A DNA stretch of 64,000 nucleotides from Pirellulales bacterium (GTDB lineage: Bacteria; Planctomycetota; Planctomycetia; Pirellulales; Thermoguttaceae), in the NCBI GenBank assembly GCA_016928165.1, contig JAFGLH010000262.1, positions 36,199 to 100,198 on the forward strand, given 5' to 3'. How positions within the stretch are numbered: position 1 is the stretch's first letter; each line of letters opens with the position of its first letter. The notes below the pieces were generated by a model, which was given only the letters and a program-made list of their open reading frames with translations, had not been told where the DNA came from and ran no database searches. Shown here in pieces: positions 27,578 to 36,041 of the stretch. The position numbers and the translations under genes were made by a program.

Positions 27578-28744
27578 TCACTTTTCCGCGGTCGGCCGAC
27601 AATACGTCAAAGCCAGCAACGCGAATGAAGTAGCCAGGTTCGGGTCGCCTTCCATCCAGCGCTGGTTTTCGTTGACCCACGAGCCGTTCTCGTTCTGCCG
27701 GCCGGCCAACGCTTCGAACAACTCCTTGCGCCAATCGTGCTTCACTCCCTTGGCGTCCTCGAACGGTTCCTCGCCCAGCACGTTCATCGCCTTGGCAAAG
27801 GTGTGGTAGTAGTAATAGAGTCCGGCGTCTCCCATGCCGGGGTTGGACGTCAAGGTGTAGTTCTTGCGAATCCAGCCGATGGCCGCCTTCAAGCGAGGAT
27901 CGTCCTTCTCCAGTCCGGCGTAGATCAGACTCTTCAAGCCCGAATAGCTCATCGAACCGTAGCTCCGCAGGCCGCCTTCGGGCGTTCCGCGCGAGCTGTC
28001 CGATTTGCCCGACGCCCCGGTGTAGAAGAATCCGCCGTCGTTGACCTTGTCGGCGAACTTCGTGGTGTTGTACTCGCTCTCCAGGTTTTGGCAGCGCGAG
28101 ACGAAGGCCAGCGCTTTCTGGATCGCCGGATCGTCGGCATCCGCGCCGCAGGATCGCAGCGCGTCGATCATAAAGGCCGTGTTGGACAGATCGGGCCGCG
28201 AACGGCCGCCATATCCCATACCCCCGTATGACGGATCGGATTTGTCCTTGCCTTTGTCCTCGGCGATCTGGCCGCCGCGAAGGAACTTGTCGGCTGCCTT
28301 GAGTATCGTGTCGTATTTTCCGTCCTTGTTCGCCTCCTTGAAGCAGAGCATGGCGATGCAGGTTTCGTAGTTCGGGATTCGTCCGCCGGGCATGTGGATG
28401 CCGCCGGTCTCTTGAGTGGCCTCTTCGAGATAGGCCAACCCCTTGGCCACCAACGGATCGTCCGGCGAGCGGCCGCTCCGCAGCAGCGCAAGGATGCACA
28501 GCGCCGTCGGTCCGATCCCCAATCGCCCGCTGATCGAACCGTCCTCCTGCTGCTGGGCGGCCAGATACTTGATGCCCTTGTCGAACGTGGCTTGATACTT
28601 GACCGGATCGGGGCCGGTTGCCTTCTCCTCGCAAAGGCCGACCGCCGTAATAGCGGACAGCAGGCCCGCGCTTAGCGCCGCCCAAGAAAACAGATGCCGG
28701 TTTCCGCGCGCACTGTATCGAGACGGTTTATTGCATTGTTGCAT
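27578..28744 (-). CDS. Secreted protein with prenyltransferase/squalene-oxidase-type repeats
   Basis: A 388-residue protein. The ATG at 28744 begins a basic segment and a membrane-spanning signal (FSWAALSAGLLSAITAVGL). Residues about 55-380 form an alpha/alpha toroid built from repeats such as GIKYLAAQQQEDGSISGRLGIGPTALCILAL. This fold is shared by squalene cyclases, prenyltransferases and alpha-2-macroglobulin-like surface proteins. The DxDD acid motif of true cyclases is not apparent, so catalysis is doubtful. Such exported toroids are common in planctomycetes. The gene is divergent from the two-component system at 28993. Confidence 0.82.
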   Translation of the reverse strand: MQQCNKPSRYSARGNRHLFSWAALSAGLLSAITAVGLCEEKATGPDPVKYQATFDKGIKYLAAQQQEDGSISGRLGIGPTALCILALLRSGRSPDDPLVAKGLAYLEEATQETGGIHMPGGRIPNYETCIAMLCFKEANKDGKYDTILKAADKFLRGGQIAEDKGKDKSDPSYGGMGYGGRSRPDLSNTAFMIDALRSCGADADDPAIQKALAFVSRCQNLESEYNTTKFADKVNDGGFFYTGASGKSDSSRGTPEGGLRSYGSMSYSGLKSLIYAGLEKDDPRLKAAIGWIRKNYTLTSNPGMGDAGLYYYYHTFAKAMNVLGEEPFEDAKGVKHDWRKELFEALAGRQNENGSWVNENQRWMEGDPNLATSFALLALTYCRPTAEK

Positions 28745-28888
28745 ATTCACAAAGTAACCCTTTCGATATGCCAGAATCGCAAACGGGTATGCGTAATGCG
28801 TATCCAATAAGCATCGGTAATCAGCAAATAAGGTACCCAGAGAAAAAGGGCGGGGACGAAAAGACTTATCTCATTGTTGTAAAATAGT

Positions 28889-28917
28889 TTGCGTCGGCCA
28901 AGCCATTTTGTTATAAT
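28889..28917 (+). promoter_or_regulatory. Candidate promoter for the two-component operon
   Basis: TTGCGT at 28889-28894 and a consensus TATAAT at 28912-28917 are 17 bases apart. They lie 76 bases before the GTG start at 28993. The minus-10 box is perfect but the minus-35 box matches only at TTG. Confidence 0.4.
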
Positions 28918-28925
28918 TATTGCTG

Positions 28926-28963
28926 TGTCGATTCGGTAGACATGCGTGTCGATAGTGTAGACA
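28926..28963. promoter_or_regulatory. Two tandem operator-like dyads, TGTCGA-N5-TAGACA
   Basis: The 17-bp motif occurs exactly twice, at 28926-28942 and 28947-28963, with start points 21 bp apart (two helical turns). Each half is nearly the reverse complement of the other (5 of 6). They lie just downstream of the candidate TATAAT box and 30 bp before the histidine kinase start. This places them where a repressor or autoregulator would act. Confidence 0.55.
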
Positions 28964-28992
28964 GCATTTGACCGGCAATTAGTATTAATTTC

Positions 28993-30465
28993 GTGACCAA
29001 TCATACCCCTGCTTATTGCGGCACACCATCGGGGATCCGCTGGCCGATCCATCGCCAGTTGCTCGTGCCGATGGTTTCGGTGGTCCTGCTGGCCAGCGTT
29101 TCGGCCACGGCGATCACCGCTTTCTGGATCGCCGGGCGGGTCCGCAACGAACAGGTGGCCAACCTGCGCCGGTTGGCCGACAATCTGGGCAAATCACCCT
29201 TTCCCAAAACCGGGTCCGTGCTCGCTCAGGTAAAGGGTCTTTCGGGCGCGGAATTCGTGCTGATCGGCGGCGACGGCACGCTCCATCAAAGCACTCTGCC
29301 CGTCGAGTGTCCCTGGCGTGACGATCTGATCAAACTATCTCGGTCGCCCGACGCCAAGCGAGAGGACAAGATCGAAGTCGTATCGTTTGGCGAGCGCGAC
29401 TACCTGGTCGATCGGATCAACGTGGGCGGGCGTTTTCAACCGACCGAAAGAGCGACGCTATGGATTCTTTATCCAGAGGACCAACTGACGGCGCGAATTT
29501 TTCAGGCGGTATATCCGGCCTTGATCGCCGGCCTGGCCGCCACGGCGATCGCCGTGGCGACGGCGACCTGGCTGGCCCGTAGGCTGGCGCGTCCGATGAG
29601 CCGGTTGGCGGCGCGGACGGCCGCCATTGCCCGAGGGGATTTTTCTTCAACACTGCCGCCGGGGAGACGAAACGACGAATTGCGCGACCTGGCCGAGTCG
29701 ATCAACCGAATGGCGGTGCAACTGACCGATTATGAAAAGCAGGTTCGACATCAGGAACGCCTGAAGACCCTCGGTCAACTTGGGGCTTCAATGGCCCATC
29801 AGCTACGCAACGCGGCCACCGGCGGACGAATGGCCATTGAGCTACACAGCCGCCGGTGTCCAGCCGCTGCGGACGACGAGTCCCTGGACGTGGCCTTGCG
29901 GCAGCTTCGACTGATGGAATCGTACCTGCGTCAGTTCCTTTCGATCGGCGATTCGGCCCCGGCCGCTCCGCAGCGGGTGAACGTGGCATTGATGGTCGAG
30001 GAGGTGCTGCGGTTGGTCCGACCGTCTTGCATTCACTCGGGCATAGACTTGAAATTCAATCCGCCCGCACAGACCCTGTTTATTCACGGCGACCCAGAAT
30101 CGCTCAGCCAGTTGGCCACGAACCTTGTCTTAAACGCGGCGGAGGCGGCCGGAAGCACGGGCCTCTCGCCGGCGCGGCCGGAACACGGGCAAGATGCCCG
30201 CGCCACCCGACAGCCGTGCGTATCGGTGGAGGTCGTTGGCGATGCCGACATCGGCGGGGCAATCCGCGTTCGCGACACCGGTCCCGGACCGGCCCCGGAG
30301 GTCCGCGATCAGTTGTTCGATTCGTTCGTCACCACAAAGCCGGACGGTTTTGGAATCGGCCTGTTTGTCGCCCGGCAGATAGCCGAGCGGCACGGCGGCC
30401 GGCTCTGTTGGAGCCGCGAGGGGAATGAGACCTGTTTCACATTCGAGTTTCCATTGGCGGATTGA
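28993..30465 (+). CDS. Membrane sensor histidine kinase with HAMP domain
   Basis: A 490-residue sensor with a GTG start at 28993. A first membrane span lies near residues 24-48 and a periplasmic sensor loop to about residue 165. A second span (about 172-195) and a HAMP linker (PMSRLAARTAAIARGDF) follow. The dimerisation helix carries the phospho-acceptor in MAHQLRN. The ATPase domain shows an N-box (ATNLVLNAAEAAG), G1 (VRDTGPGP) and G2 (DGFGIGLFVA). Between N-box and G1 there is an extra segment, GLSPARPEHGQDARAT, encoded by a palindromic repeat (30151-30208). The cognate regulator starts 4 bases after its stop. Confidence 0.93.
   Translation: MTNHTPAYCGTPSGIRWPIHRQLLVPMVSVVLLASVSATAITAFWIAGRVRNEQVANLRRLADNLGKSPFPKTGSVLAQVKGLSGAEFVLIGGDGTLHQSTLPVECPWRDDLIKLSRSPDAKREDKIEVVSFGERDYLVDRINVGGRFQPTERATLWILYPEDQLTARIFQAVYPALIAGLAATAIAVATATWLARRLARPMSRLAARTAAIARGDFSSTLPPGRRNDELRDLAESINRMAVQLTDYEKQVRHQERLKTLGQLGASMAHQLRNAATGGRMAIELHSRRCPAAADDESLDVALRQLRLMESYLRQFLSIGDSAPAAPQRVNVALMVEEVLRLVRPSCIHSGIDLKFNPPAQTLFIHGDPESLSQLATNLVLNAAEAAGSTGLSPARPEHGQDARATRQPCVSVEVVGDADIGGAIRVRDTGPGPAPEVRDQLFDSFVTTKPDGFGIGLFVARQIAERHGGRLCWSREGNETCFTFEFPLAD
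30151..30208. repeat. Palindromic repeat inserted in the histidine kinase gene
   Basis: The sequence has a left arm GGGCCTCTCGCCGGCG and a right arm CACGGGCAAGATGCCCGCG. It matches the intergenic/leader copy at 33359-33419 and, by its left half, 53901-53924. The reading frame of the kinase is kept. Confidence 0.75.
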
Positions 30466-30469
30466 CGAC

Positions 30470-31882
30470 ATGGCGCACATACTAATCGTCGACGACGAAC
30501 AGAGCATATGTTGGGGACTGAGCAAATTGGTCGAAGGGCTGGGCCACACGGCGGCCGTCGCATCCTCGGCCGAACAGGCGTTCAAGGAGGCCGAATCGCA
30601 AAAGCCCGACGCGATCGTGCTCGACGTTCGCCTACCGGGCATGGACGGGTTGTCGGCCATGCAACGGTTCCGCGAGCAGCTTGGTCCCACGCCGGTGATT
30701 ATCATCACCGCCTACGGCGACCTTTCCACCGCGGTCGAGGCCGTCCGCAACGGGGCATTCGAGTATTTGGTCAAACCGTTTGAGTTGAACGTGGCGCAAA
30801 GGGCGCTCGAGCGCGCACTGGCCTTGCCCGAGCGGACCGCGCCGGCATGGCAAGAGGCAATCCCCAAGCAGCCGGTCCCGCGATTGATCGGTTCCTCGGC
30901 GGCGATTCAACAGGTTTTCAAGCGGATTGCGATGGTCGCGCCAACCGACGCCTGCGTCCACGTCCGCGGCGAAAGCGGCGTGGGCAAGGAACTCGTCGCC
31001 CGGGCCATTCATCAATACAGCCGCCGCTCGGACGGACCGTTCGTGCCGGTCAATCTCGCCTCGCTTAGTCCCTCGCTGGCCGAGAGCGAACTGTTCGGCC
31101 ACGTCCGCGGCGCGTTCACCGGAGCGGATCAAGCGCGAAAGGGCCTGCTCGAACGGGCCGACGGCGGGACGCTGTTTTTTGACGAGGTGGCCGACATCCC
31201 GGCGGCGATCCAAGTAAAATTGTTGCGGGTGCTGGAATACGGCGAGATTCTTCCGGTCGGCTCCACCCGCCCGGTGCGGAGCGACTTTCGCGTCATCTCG
31301 GCCACGCATCAAAATCTGCACCAGGCGGTCGTGCGGGGCGACTTCCGCGAAGACTTGTATTTCCGGCTGATAACTTTCAACATCGAGATTCCGCCGCTGC
31401 GGGAACGAGCCGACGACATCGACGAATTGGCGGAGTATTTTCTCGACGGCTTTGCTGCCCGAGCGGGCGTCGCGCGTCCGATCGTAGCGCCTGAAACGCT
31501 CGCCGCATTGGAGGGCCGCCCCTGGCACGGCAACGTCCGCGAGTTGCGCAACGCCCTGGAGCACGCGCTGATCCTTGCCCGCGGCGGGCCCATCCTGCCC
31601 GAACACCTCCCGCCGCCGACGCCTCCGGCGACCGACTCCGGTCAGACGCGCCAGGCGATGCTTGCCGCGATGATCCGCGACTGGGCCGGCCACGAACTGA
31701 AACGCCCCGCCTCGTCGGACGACCTTCATCAACGTCTGTTGGAGATAATCGAGCCGCCGTTGTTGGAGACCGTCTTGCAAGAGAGCAACGGTCAGTTCCT
31801 CGCCGCCGCCAGGCGTTTGGGCCTCCATCGCGTAACGCTCAAGCGGAAGATCAACCAATACCGCGCCGACGACGATCAGTAG
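30470..31882 (+). CDS. Sigma-54-dependent response regulator (NtrC family)
   Basis: A 470-residue regulator. The receiver domain (residues 1-120) has the acidic pocket DD near residue 8 and the phospho-acceptor Asp52 in IVLDVRLPG. The AAA+ domain (about 140-375) has Walker A GESGVGKE, Walker B GTLFFDEVAD, and the sigma-54 contact loop GAFTGA at 214-219, intact. The C-terminal Fis-type helix-turn-helix ends the protein (NGQFLAAARRLGLHRVTLKR). The ATG at 30470 is chosen over an upstream in-frame ATG that overlaps the kinase. It should activate sigma-54 promoters in answer to the kinase at 28993. Target genes are not known. Confidence 0.94.
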   Translation: MAHILIVDDEQSICWGLSKLVEGLGHTAAVASSAEQAFKEAESQKPDAIVLDVRLPGMDGLSAMQRFREQLGPTPVIIITAYGDLSTAVEAVRNGAFEYLVKPFELNVAQRALERALALPERTAPAWQEAIPKQPVPRLIGSSAAIQQVFKRIAMVAPTDACVHVRGESGVGKELVARAIHQYSRRSDGPFVPVNLASLSPSLAESELFGHVRGAFTGADQARKGLLERADGGTLFFDEVADIPAAIQVKLLRVLEYGEILPVGSTRPVRSDFRVISATHQNLHQAVVRGDFREDLYFRLITFNIEIPPLRERADDIDELAEYFLDGFAARAGVARPIVAPETLAALEGRPWHGNVRELRNALEHALILARGGPILPEHLPPPTPPATDSGQTRQAMLAAMIRDWAGHELKRPASSDDLHQRLLEIIEPPLLETVLQESNGQFLAAARRLGLHRVTLKRKINQYRADDDQ

Positions 31883-31904
31883 AACAAGCCAGGCACAGCC
31901 TGAC

Positions 31905-32399
31905 CTACGAGGCTGGAATATCGAAGTCCATCCGATCTTTGCTGTCGGCGTTGACTTCAACTCTGAGAGGCGAGCCCTTGCCGGCGTATTTCTTGTCGCC
32001 GATCTGCTCCAATTTCTTGGTGAGCTGACCGTCGCCGAGATCGATCATCTCGCCGGTCGGGCGTTGGGCGATTATTTCAACGCGATGTTGGCCGAATGGG
32101 ACGCCGCCCCGATTGGTTGCGCGATAGCGGCCGTCAATAATAGGCGCGACGGTGACCGGTCCCTTGGTGCCCGCGATGGGGACGAATCGGACATTGCCCG
32201 CAGCCACTTTTTTTCCTCCGCAGACGACGTTCCCCTCGAGGATTTTCCGATCCAGGCTGCTTCCTTGATTGCAGCCGAAGGACAGCGTCAACAGCAACGT
32301 CGCACAAATGATTTGCACCGCGAAACGCAGGTTGTTGCTCCGTGAATGCGCGGTCAATAGTCGCGGCATTATATCGTTTGGACAATATGTCAACATCAT
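31905..32399 (-). CDS. Small lipoprotein with carboxypeptidase-regulatory-like fold
   Basis: A 164-residue exported protein. A hydrophobic signal ends in LLTLSFGC, a likely lipid-modified Cys near residue 43. The body is a small beta sandwich ([22 protein letters not shown] ... [20 protein letters not shown]) of the transthyretin-like type found beside DUF1559 genes in planctomycetes. The ATG at 32399 overlaps the upstream gene's stop (ATGA), which favours coupled translation. A start at 32369 would give a shorter, more usual leader. Its function is unknown. It probably accompanies the pseudopilin encoded directly upstream. Confidence 0.8.
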   Translation of the reverse strand: MMLTYCPNDIMPRLLTAHSRSNNLRFAVQIICATLLLTLSFGCNQGSSLDRKILEGNVVCGGKKVAAGNVRFVPIAGTKGPVTVAPIIDGRYRATNRGGVPFGQHRVEIIAQRPTGEMIDLGDGQLTKKLEQIGDKKYAGKGSPLRVEVNADSKDRMDFDIPAS

Positions 32400-33469
32400 A
32401 ACTCGCCGCCGTCGATGATCTCGCCGCCGGCGCGCGTGGTCAGGGCGGCCAGCACCGCGGCGTCTATGCTGTCGGAAACGAAATGCACGCTGCTGTCGCC
32501 CAGGGCGAAATGACAACCGCCGGGATGCCAACTCGACGGGCCGTTCGTGCGGAAGCAGTAGCTGGCGGAGTCGCAGCCGCCGGGAAGGGTGTATACACTG
32601 TTGATTCCGTCGTGAGTATCCACGAGATTTTGGGCAATCCAGAAGAATCCCTTCCGGGAACCGGGGCCGCCGCAGGTCACTTCGGCCAGCATCAAGGTGT
32701 GGCTTAGTCCGTCGCTCACGTCGGCGATTCTGCACGTATTTCCATTTCCAAACATTCCGTTGACCTTCGGATACAGCTTCGCCCAGGTGCCGTCGCAGGT
32801 CCAGTCGATCGAGTCCGACACGCCGGCGTAGTTCGTCAGCCTCGAGTCGTCTTCGTCGGTGGGGCCGTTCTTGCCGAGACTCGTGTAGGAGCCCAACTCG
32901 TCGTTACCGTTGTCGCAGGGGCAAAGGTAGGCCGTGACGAGATTGGCCGTGAGGGGAAAGTTCGGCGCGAGTCTGGAGTCTTTGCTCGAAAAATCGACGT
33001 TGTCCCAAATGCTTGCCTTCTCGATATAGGGCAGGATGACGGCGCTCCACGACGGTCCGGCGAAGTCAGTGCCGGCATTCCCGGGATACTTGCCGCAGTC
33101 ATCGCCCGAGCCCGGCACCCAGGTCGAAGTGCCCGGCGGAAAGGCGCCGTTGAACGACTCGTAATTCATCAGCGCCAGGGCTGCCTGCTTGAGGTTGTTT
33201 GAGCATTGTGTCCGCCGGGCAGCCTCGCGGGCCGCTTGAACGGCCGGAAGCAACAGCGCGATAAGGATGCCGATGATCGTTATTACGACCAAAAGTTCCA
33301 CCAAGGTGAAACCATGTAGGGGCGGGGATTCGGAAATGCGGGGATTCGGGGATGCGGGGGTGGCGCCGGCGTCTCGCCAGTGTTTGGCGCAACCCGGGCA
33401 AGATGTCCGTGCCGCCCCGTTTAGCCGCCGCGTCCACGCGGCGGATGTGGTTTGATAAGGTGTTTTCAT
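32396..33469 (-). CDS. DUF1559 pseudopilin-like protein with repeat-derived leader
   Basis: A 357-residue member of the same family as 26461-27495, with [21 protein letters not shown] near residues 54-74 and a C-terminal [14 protein letters not shown]. The leader before the pilin motif is about 53 residues, far longer than usual. It is encoded by an inserted palindromic repeat (33359-33419) and a short tandem GGGGATTCGG repeat. Whether the prepilin peptidase can still process it is uncertain. A shorter start inside the leader is not obvious. It is coupled to the lipoprotein gene at its end and belongs to the leftward surface module from 38188. Confidence 0.88.
   Translation of the reverse strand: MKTPYQTTSAAWTRRLNGAARTSCPGCAKHWRDAGATPASPNPRISESPPLHGFTLVELLVVITIIGILIALLLPAVQAAREAARRTQCSNNLKQAALALMNYESFNGAFPPGTSTWVPGSGDDCGKYPGNAGTDFAGPSWSAVILPYIEKASIWDNVDFSSKDSRLAPNFPLTANLVTAYLCPCDNGNDELGSYTSLGKNGPTDEDDSRLTNYAGVSDSIDWTCDGTWAKLYPKVNGMFGNGNTCRIADVSDGLSHTLMLAEVTCGGPGSRKGFFWIAQNLVDTHDGINSVYTLPGGCDSASYCFRTNGPSSWHPGGCHFALGDSSVHFVSDSIDAAVLAALTTRAGGEIIDGGEL
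33359..33419. repeat. Palindromic repeat in the DUF1559 leader
   Basis: Left arm GGTGGCGCCGGCGTCTCGCC and right arm CGGGCAAGATGTCCGTGCC are the halves of the repeat also seen at 30151-30208. Adjacent at about 33321-33358 is a short tandem of GGGGATTCGG-type units. Confidence 0.75.
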
Positions 33470-33555
33470 AACACAAATCCAATTGAATTATGCCGGTGTG
33501 ACGTTATTCGAACCGCCTTCACCCCTGGCCCCTCTCCCAAAGGGAGTTGTATTAT

Positions 33556-33576
33556 GGGTGCGTCGCGGACGCACCC
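33556..33576. repeat. GGGTGCGTC hairpin repeat
   Basis: GGGTGCGTC and GACGCACCC form a perfect 9-bp stem around a GCG loop. It is the same family as 15919-15938 and 63946-63965. Confidence 0.75.
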
Positions 33577-33614
33577 TACTGGTCTCATGCCGGGGCACGG
33601 CCCGGCCTACAAGG

Positions 33615-34868
33615 TCAAAATCGCTCCGAGCGTCGGCGCGGACGAAAATCGCACCGACGCCGGAACCGTTTCCTATCATAAATCATAAATCTCATATCAT
33701 AAATCATAAATCCTAAATCTACTGCCGTTTCTTCCAGGCGTAGGCCGCCAAGCCGAGCAGCGCCGTCGCCAGCAGCGCCGTCGCCAGCAGCGCCAACGTG
33801 CCTGGTTCCGGCAGACCTTCGATCGTACATAATGCGCGTACGGATGTCGGTGGGAACGTCGCCCATTCGGTCGAAGTAGGCCACCAACACCGAGCCGTCA
33901 TTAAGGTTGACCATCGAGGTATAGGCGCCTCCGAGCGGGTCGATGGTGATTTCGTCGCTCCAGGTGGCGCACTCGTCGAGGCTATAGCGCAGGGCGGTCG
34001 AATAGACGCCGTTTTTGTAGGCGCGGTACCCGAGCAATATCGCGCCCTGTTCGCTCCGCCAAAGATACGGCGCCTCGGCGTGAAAACCGAGCGGTTGCGA
34101 GGTCGTCCAGGTGTCGCCTTCGTCGGCCGAGGTCGAGTAGTACATCGGCGAGCTTGACTTGTTGTTCCGCAGGGCCGCCCAGAGCGTGCCGTCGGTCAAC
34201 TCGATCACGCTGGTTTCGGCGTTGAGTTTGACGGAAGTGGGAATCTGAATCGGATTGCTCCACGTATCGCCGTCGTCGTCGCTGGTGGCCACCGCGCCGT
34301 TGGCCCAGGTGTTCGTCGAGTTCACGGCGTAAAGTCCCAGCACCAGCCGGCCGCTGGACAACCGGATGATAGGCGAACTGGTGTAGTAGCGGTCCGCGGT
34401 GATCTGGCTTGGCGCCGACCACGTAGCGCCCAGATCGTCGGACGTCGTTATGTACGTGGCGCCGGAGCCGTTGTCGTAGGTGAAAAAGTTGCAGAGCAGC
34501 CGCCCGTTGGGCAATTGGCAGATCGACGAATCGCGGTCGTCCAACGGGCCGTCGTAAACGACGGAGGGCGCGCTCCAGGTGGCCCCGTTGTCTTTGGAGA
34601 CGGCCTGCATGATGCGGCCGCCGCTGGAATAAGTCTCATTGGGCGGCGAGACGTGGGCGTAGCCGGCGTAAAACGTGCAGAGGATGTCGCCGTTTTGCAG
34701 CCGGCAAATGTCGGGGAACGCCTCGTAGCCGCCCGCTCCGCCGTCGGTGACTATATAACCGTACGTCGGGCTGACGTTGACCGCGACGGCCCCCGCCGCC
34801 GTCGGCCAGTGGAGCGGCATCGCGGCTATTAAGCCGGCAAGCATATACACATAATAAGTCATCTTCAT
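33615..34868 (-). CDS. Sialidase (BNR-repeat) with frameshift before its PEP-CTERM anchor
   Basis: The ATG at 34868 (AGAGG upstream) begins a signal peptide. A six-bladed propeller follows with five Asp-box motifs: SKDNGATWS, SDDLGATWS, SDDDGDTWS, SADEGDTWT and a weaker SLDECATWS. By family it removes sialic or related acids from glycans. As read, the frame continues past the propeller into repeat DNA and ends at 33615. In the next frame, starting at about 33830, the sequence encodes TIEGLPEPGTLALLA, a transmembrane stretch and YAWKKRQ with a stop at 33719, a complete PEP-CTERM signal. One extra base near 33826-33833 separates them. It lies in the leftward surface module. Confidence 0.75.
   Translation of the reverse strand: MKMTYYVYMLAGLIAAMPLHWPTAAGAVAVNVSPTYGYIVTDGGAGGYEAFPDICRLQNGDILCTFYAGYAHVSPPNETYSSGGRIMQAVSKDNGATWSAPSVVYDGPLDDRDSSICQLPNGRLLCNFFTYDNGSGATYITTSDDLGATWSAPSQITADRYYTSSPIIRLSSGRLVLGLYAVNSTNTWANGAVATSDDDGDTWSNPIQIPTSVKLNAETSVIELTDGTLWAALRNNKSSSPMYYSTSADEGDTWTTSQPLGFHAEAPYLWRSEQGAILLGYRAYKNGVYSTALRYSLDECATWSDEITIDPLGGAYTSMVNLNDGSVLVAYFDRMGDVPTDIRTRIMYDRRSAGTRHVGAAGDGAAGDGAARLGGLRLEETAVDLGFMIYDMRFMIYDRKRFRRRCDFRPRRRSERF
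33675..33716. repeat. ATCATAA heptamer array
   Basis: Six phase-locked 7-base units: ATCATAA, ATCATAA, ATCTCAT, ATCATAA, ATCATAA, ATCCTAA. The array starts three bases after the intact PEP-CTERM stop when read on the minus strand. The shifted sialidase frame reads through it. Confidence 0.75.
33719..33832 (-). other. Out-of-frame PEP-CTERM sorting signal of the sialidase
   Basis: In the frame one base off from the sialidase, this stretch reads LPEPGT, a hydrophobic helix (LALLATALLATALLGLAAYAW) and a basic KKRQ tail, then stop. A 15-base unit is duplicated in the helix (33763-33792). It is the natural C-terminus of the sialidase, lost by the frameshift. Confidence 0.75.
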
Positions 34869-35003
34869 TCGCGCCTCTTCAAGTTCGTCGGTGGAATGCG
34901 TTTGCCCATTCTCTGTTTCCGTCGGGCAAAGCGGGGAAAAATGTCCAGTTGGGGCGGCAGTCGAACTGCCGCCCCAACTGTAAATCATGTATCCAAGGTC
35001 AAA

Positions 35004-35843
35004 TTATCTCCTCTTCTTCCATGCGTAGGCCAACAGACCCATCAAACCACAACCCAACAACGCCAGCGTCGACGGCTCGGGAATCGTTCTTACTTCATCG
35101 AAGTAAGTTGGGGTTCTGCTCGAACTTCCGCCCGCGAACCAAAGGGCTCCCGGTAAGTTGGTATCGGAATAGAGAAAATCTCCGGATACCGACGTGCCGT
35201 CGATTGAAAACGTACATGTGCCGGAGCCGACGACGTAGTCGATTTCCCATTTTTGCCACTTATTCAAGGTCCAAGTCAGCCCCGTTACGGTCTTGAAACC
35301 TCCGTCGTAGTATTGAATTCCGCCGCTAGACGTCGCCGTCATGGTGAGGACGCGAGCATCCCCGGCTTTGTTAAACAGGCTAATTCCGCCGATATAATTT
35401 ACGGCCTCGCTGATGTAAACCATCTCCGCGACGTGAATGTGAGTGCCCAAAGCCTGATCGGCCGCAAAGATCTGGCGCACGTCGATGGTGCCGCCGTCGT
35501 ATCGGCTGAGCCGCAGGCAATTGTCGCCCTCGAACGCCGCCGGATAGGCCGTGCCGCTGACGTAATCCGTTACCTGGATATTTGTCAGGACCGGCGATCC
35601 GCCGGTCATTTGCGAGAAGTAATAGGAGCCTCCGCCGATGATTCCGCTTCCGGTGGGCGCCGCATCCTTGACGTCGGGATATGCCGCGTGGCTCACCTTG
35701 TCGGCCGGCTGCGACTCGAAGTTGTCGTAGAACAATATCGCGCCGGTGTCCACGTTAATGACCTCGGCGCTTGCGGGCGCGGCGGCCAACAACAATCCAA
35801 AGCCGCACGCCAACAGAATCGAAAGTAATGTCGAGCTTTTCAT
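35004..35843 (-). CDS. PEP-CTERM anchored secreted protein
   Basis: A 279-residue protein. The ATG at 35843 follows AGGAG and begins a signal peptide (MKSSTLLSILLACGFGLLL, cut near ASA). The centre (residues about 30-245) is a beta-rich, lectin-like domain (FYDNFESQPADKVSHAAYPDV, WTLNKWQKWEIDYVVGSGT) that could be a concanavalin-type fold. The C-terminus is a full sorting signal: IPEPST, a hydrophobic helix and AYAWKKRR. Exosortase would cut this, but no exosortase gene is in the window. It is part of the surface module controlled by the ECF sigma factor. Confidence 0.88.
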   Translation of the reverse strand: MKSSTLLSILLACGFGLLLAAAPASAEVINVDTGAILFYDNFESQPADKVSHAAYPDVKDAAPTGSGIIGGGSYYFSQMTGGSPVLTNIQVTDYVSGTAYPAAFEGDNCLRLSRYDGGTIDVRQIFAADQALGTHIHVAEMVYISEAVNYIGGISLFNKAGDARVLTMTATSSGGIQYYDGGFKTVTGLTWTLNKWQKWEIDYVVGSGTCTFSIDGTSVSGDFLYSDTNLPGALWFAGGSSSRTPTYFDEVRTIPEPSTLALLGCGLMGLLAYAWKKRR

Positions 35844-36041
35844 GACATAAATCTCCTGAAAATGAAAATCGTCTCTCGAACCGACGGCCGTCGAAGGGTG
35901 TTCGGAACCACTCCAAACTAATTGCCCGTCACGGCGATTTTTTCTCAAAGTCTTGTTTCCTAAATTGCCGCTTCCCCTTATTCGGAATACGCAACTTGCC
36001 GATTGCCGAAGTCTGATTAACTTCGGGGTTTCACGGGTCGT

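Larger units (their letters stand above)
33470..33718. other. Gene-free stretch made of several repeats
   Basis: This stretch between the pseudopilin start and the sialidase anchor has no recognisable gene. It holds a CTCCC-AAA-GGGAG hairpin (33534-33546) and the GGTGCGTC hairpin (33556-33576). It ends in an ATCATAA heptamer array (33675-33716). Confidence 0.6.

Noticed and set aside
28891..28910. Sigma-54 promoter on the minus strand upstream of the prenyltransferase-fold gene
   Set aside because: The GG-N10-GC core is present by chance, but the CACG and TT positions do not match the consensus.
31905..32735. Longer start for the small lipoprotein
   Set aside because: The extra N-terminus is antisense-like sequence within the DUF1559 gene. 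The signal peptide begins near 32399.
33675..33716. ATCATAA array as a CRISPR
   Set aside because: Units are 7 bases, without spacers or cas genes. It is a tandem repeat.
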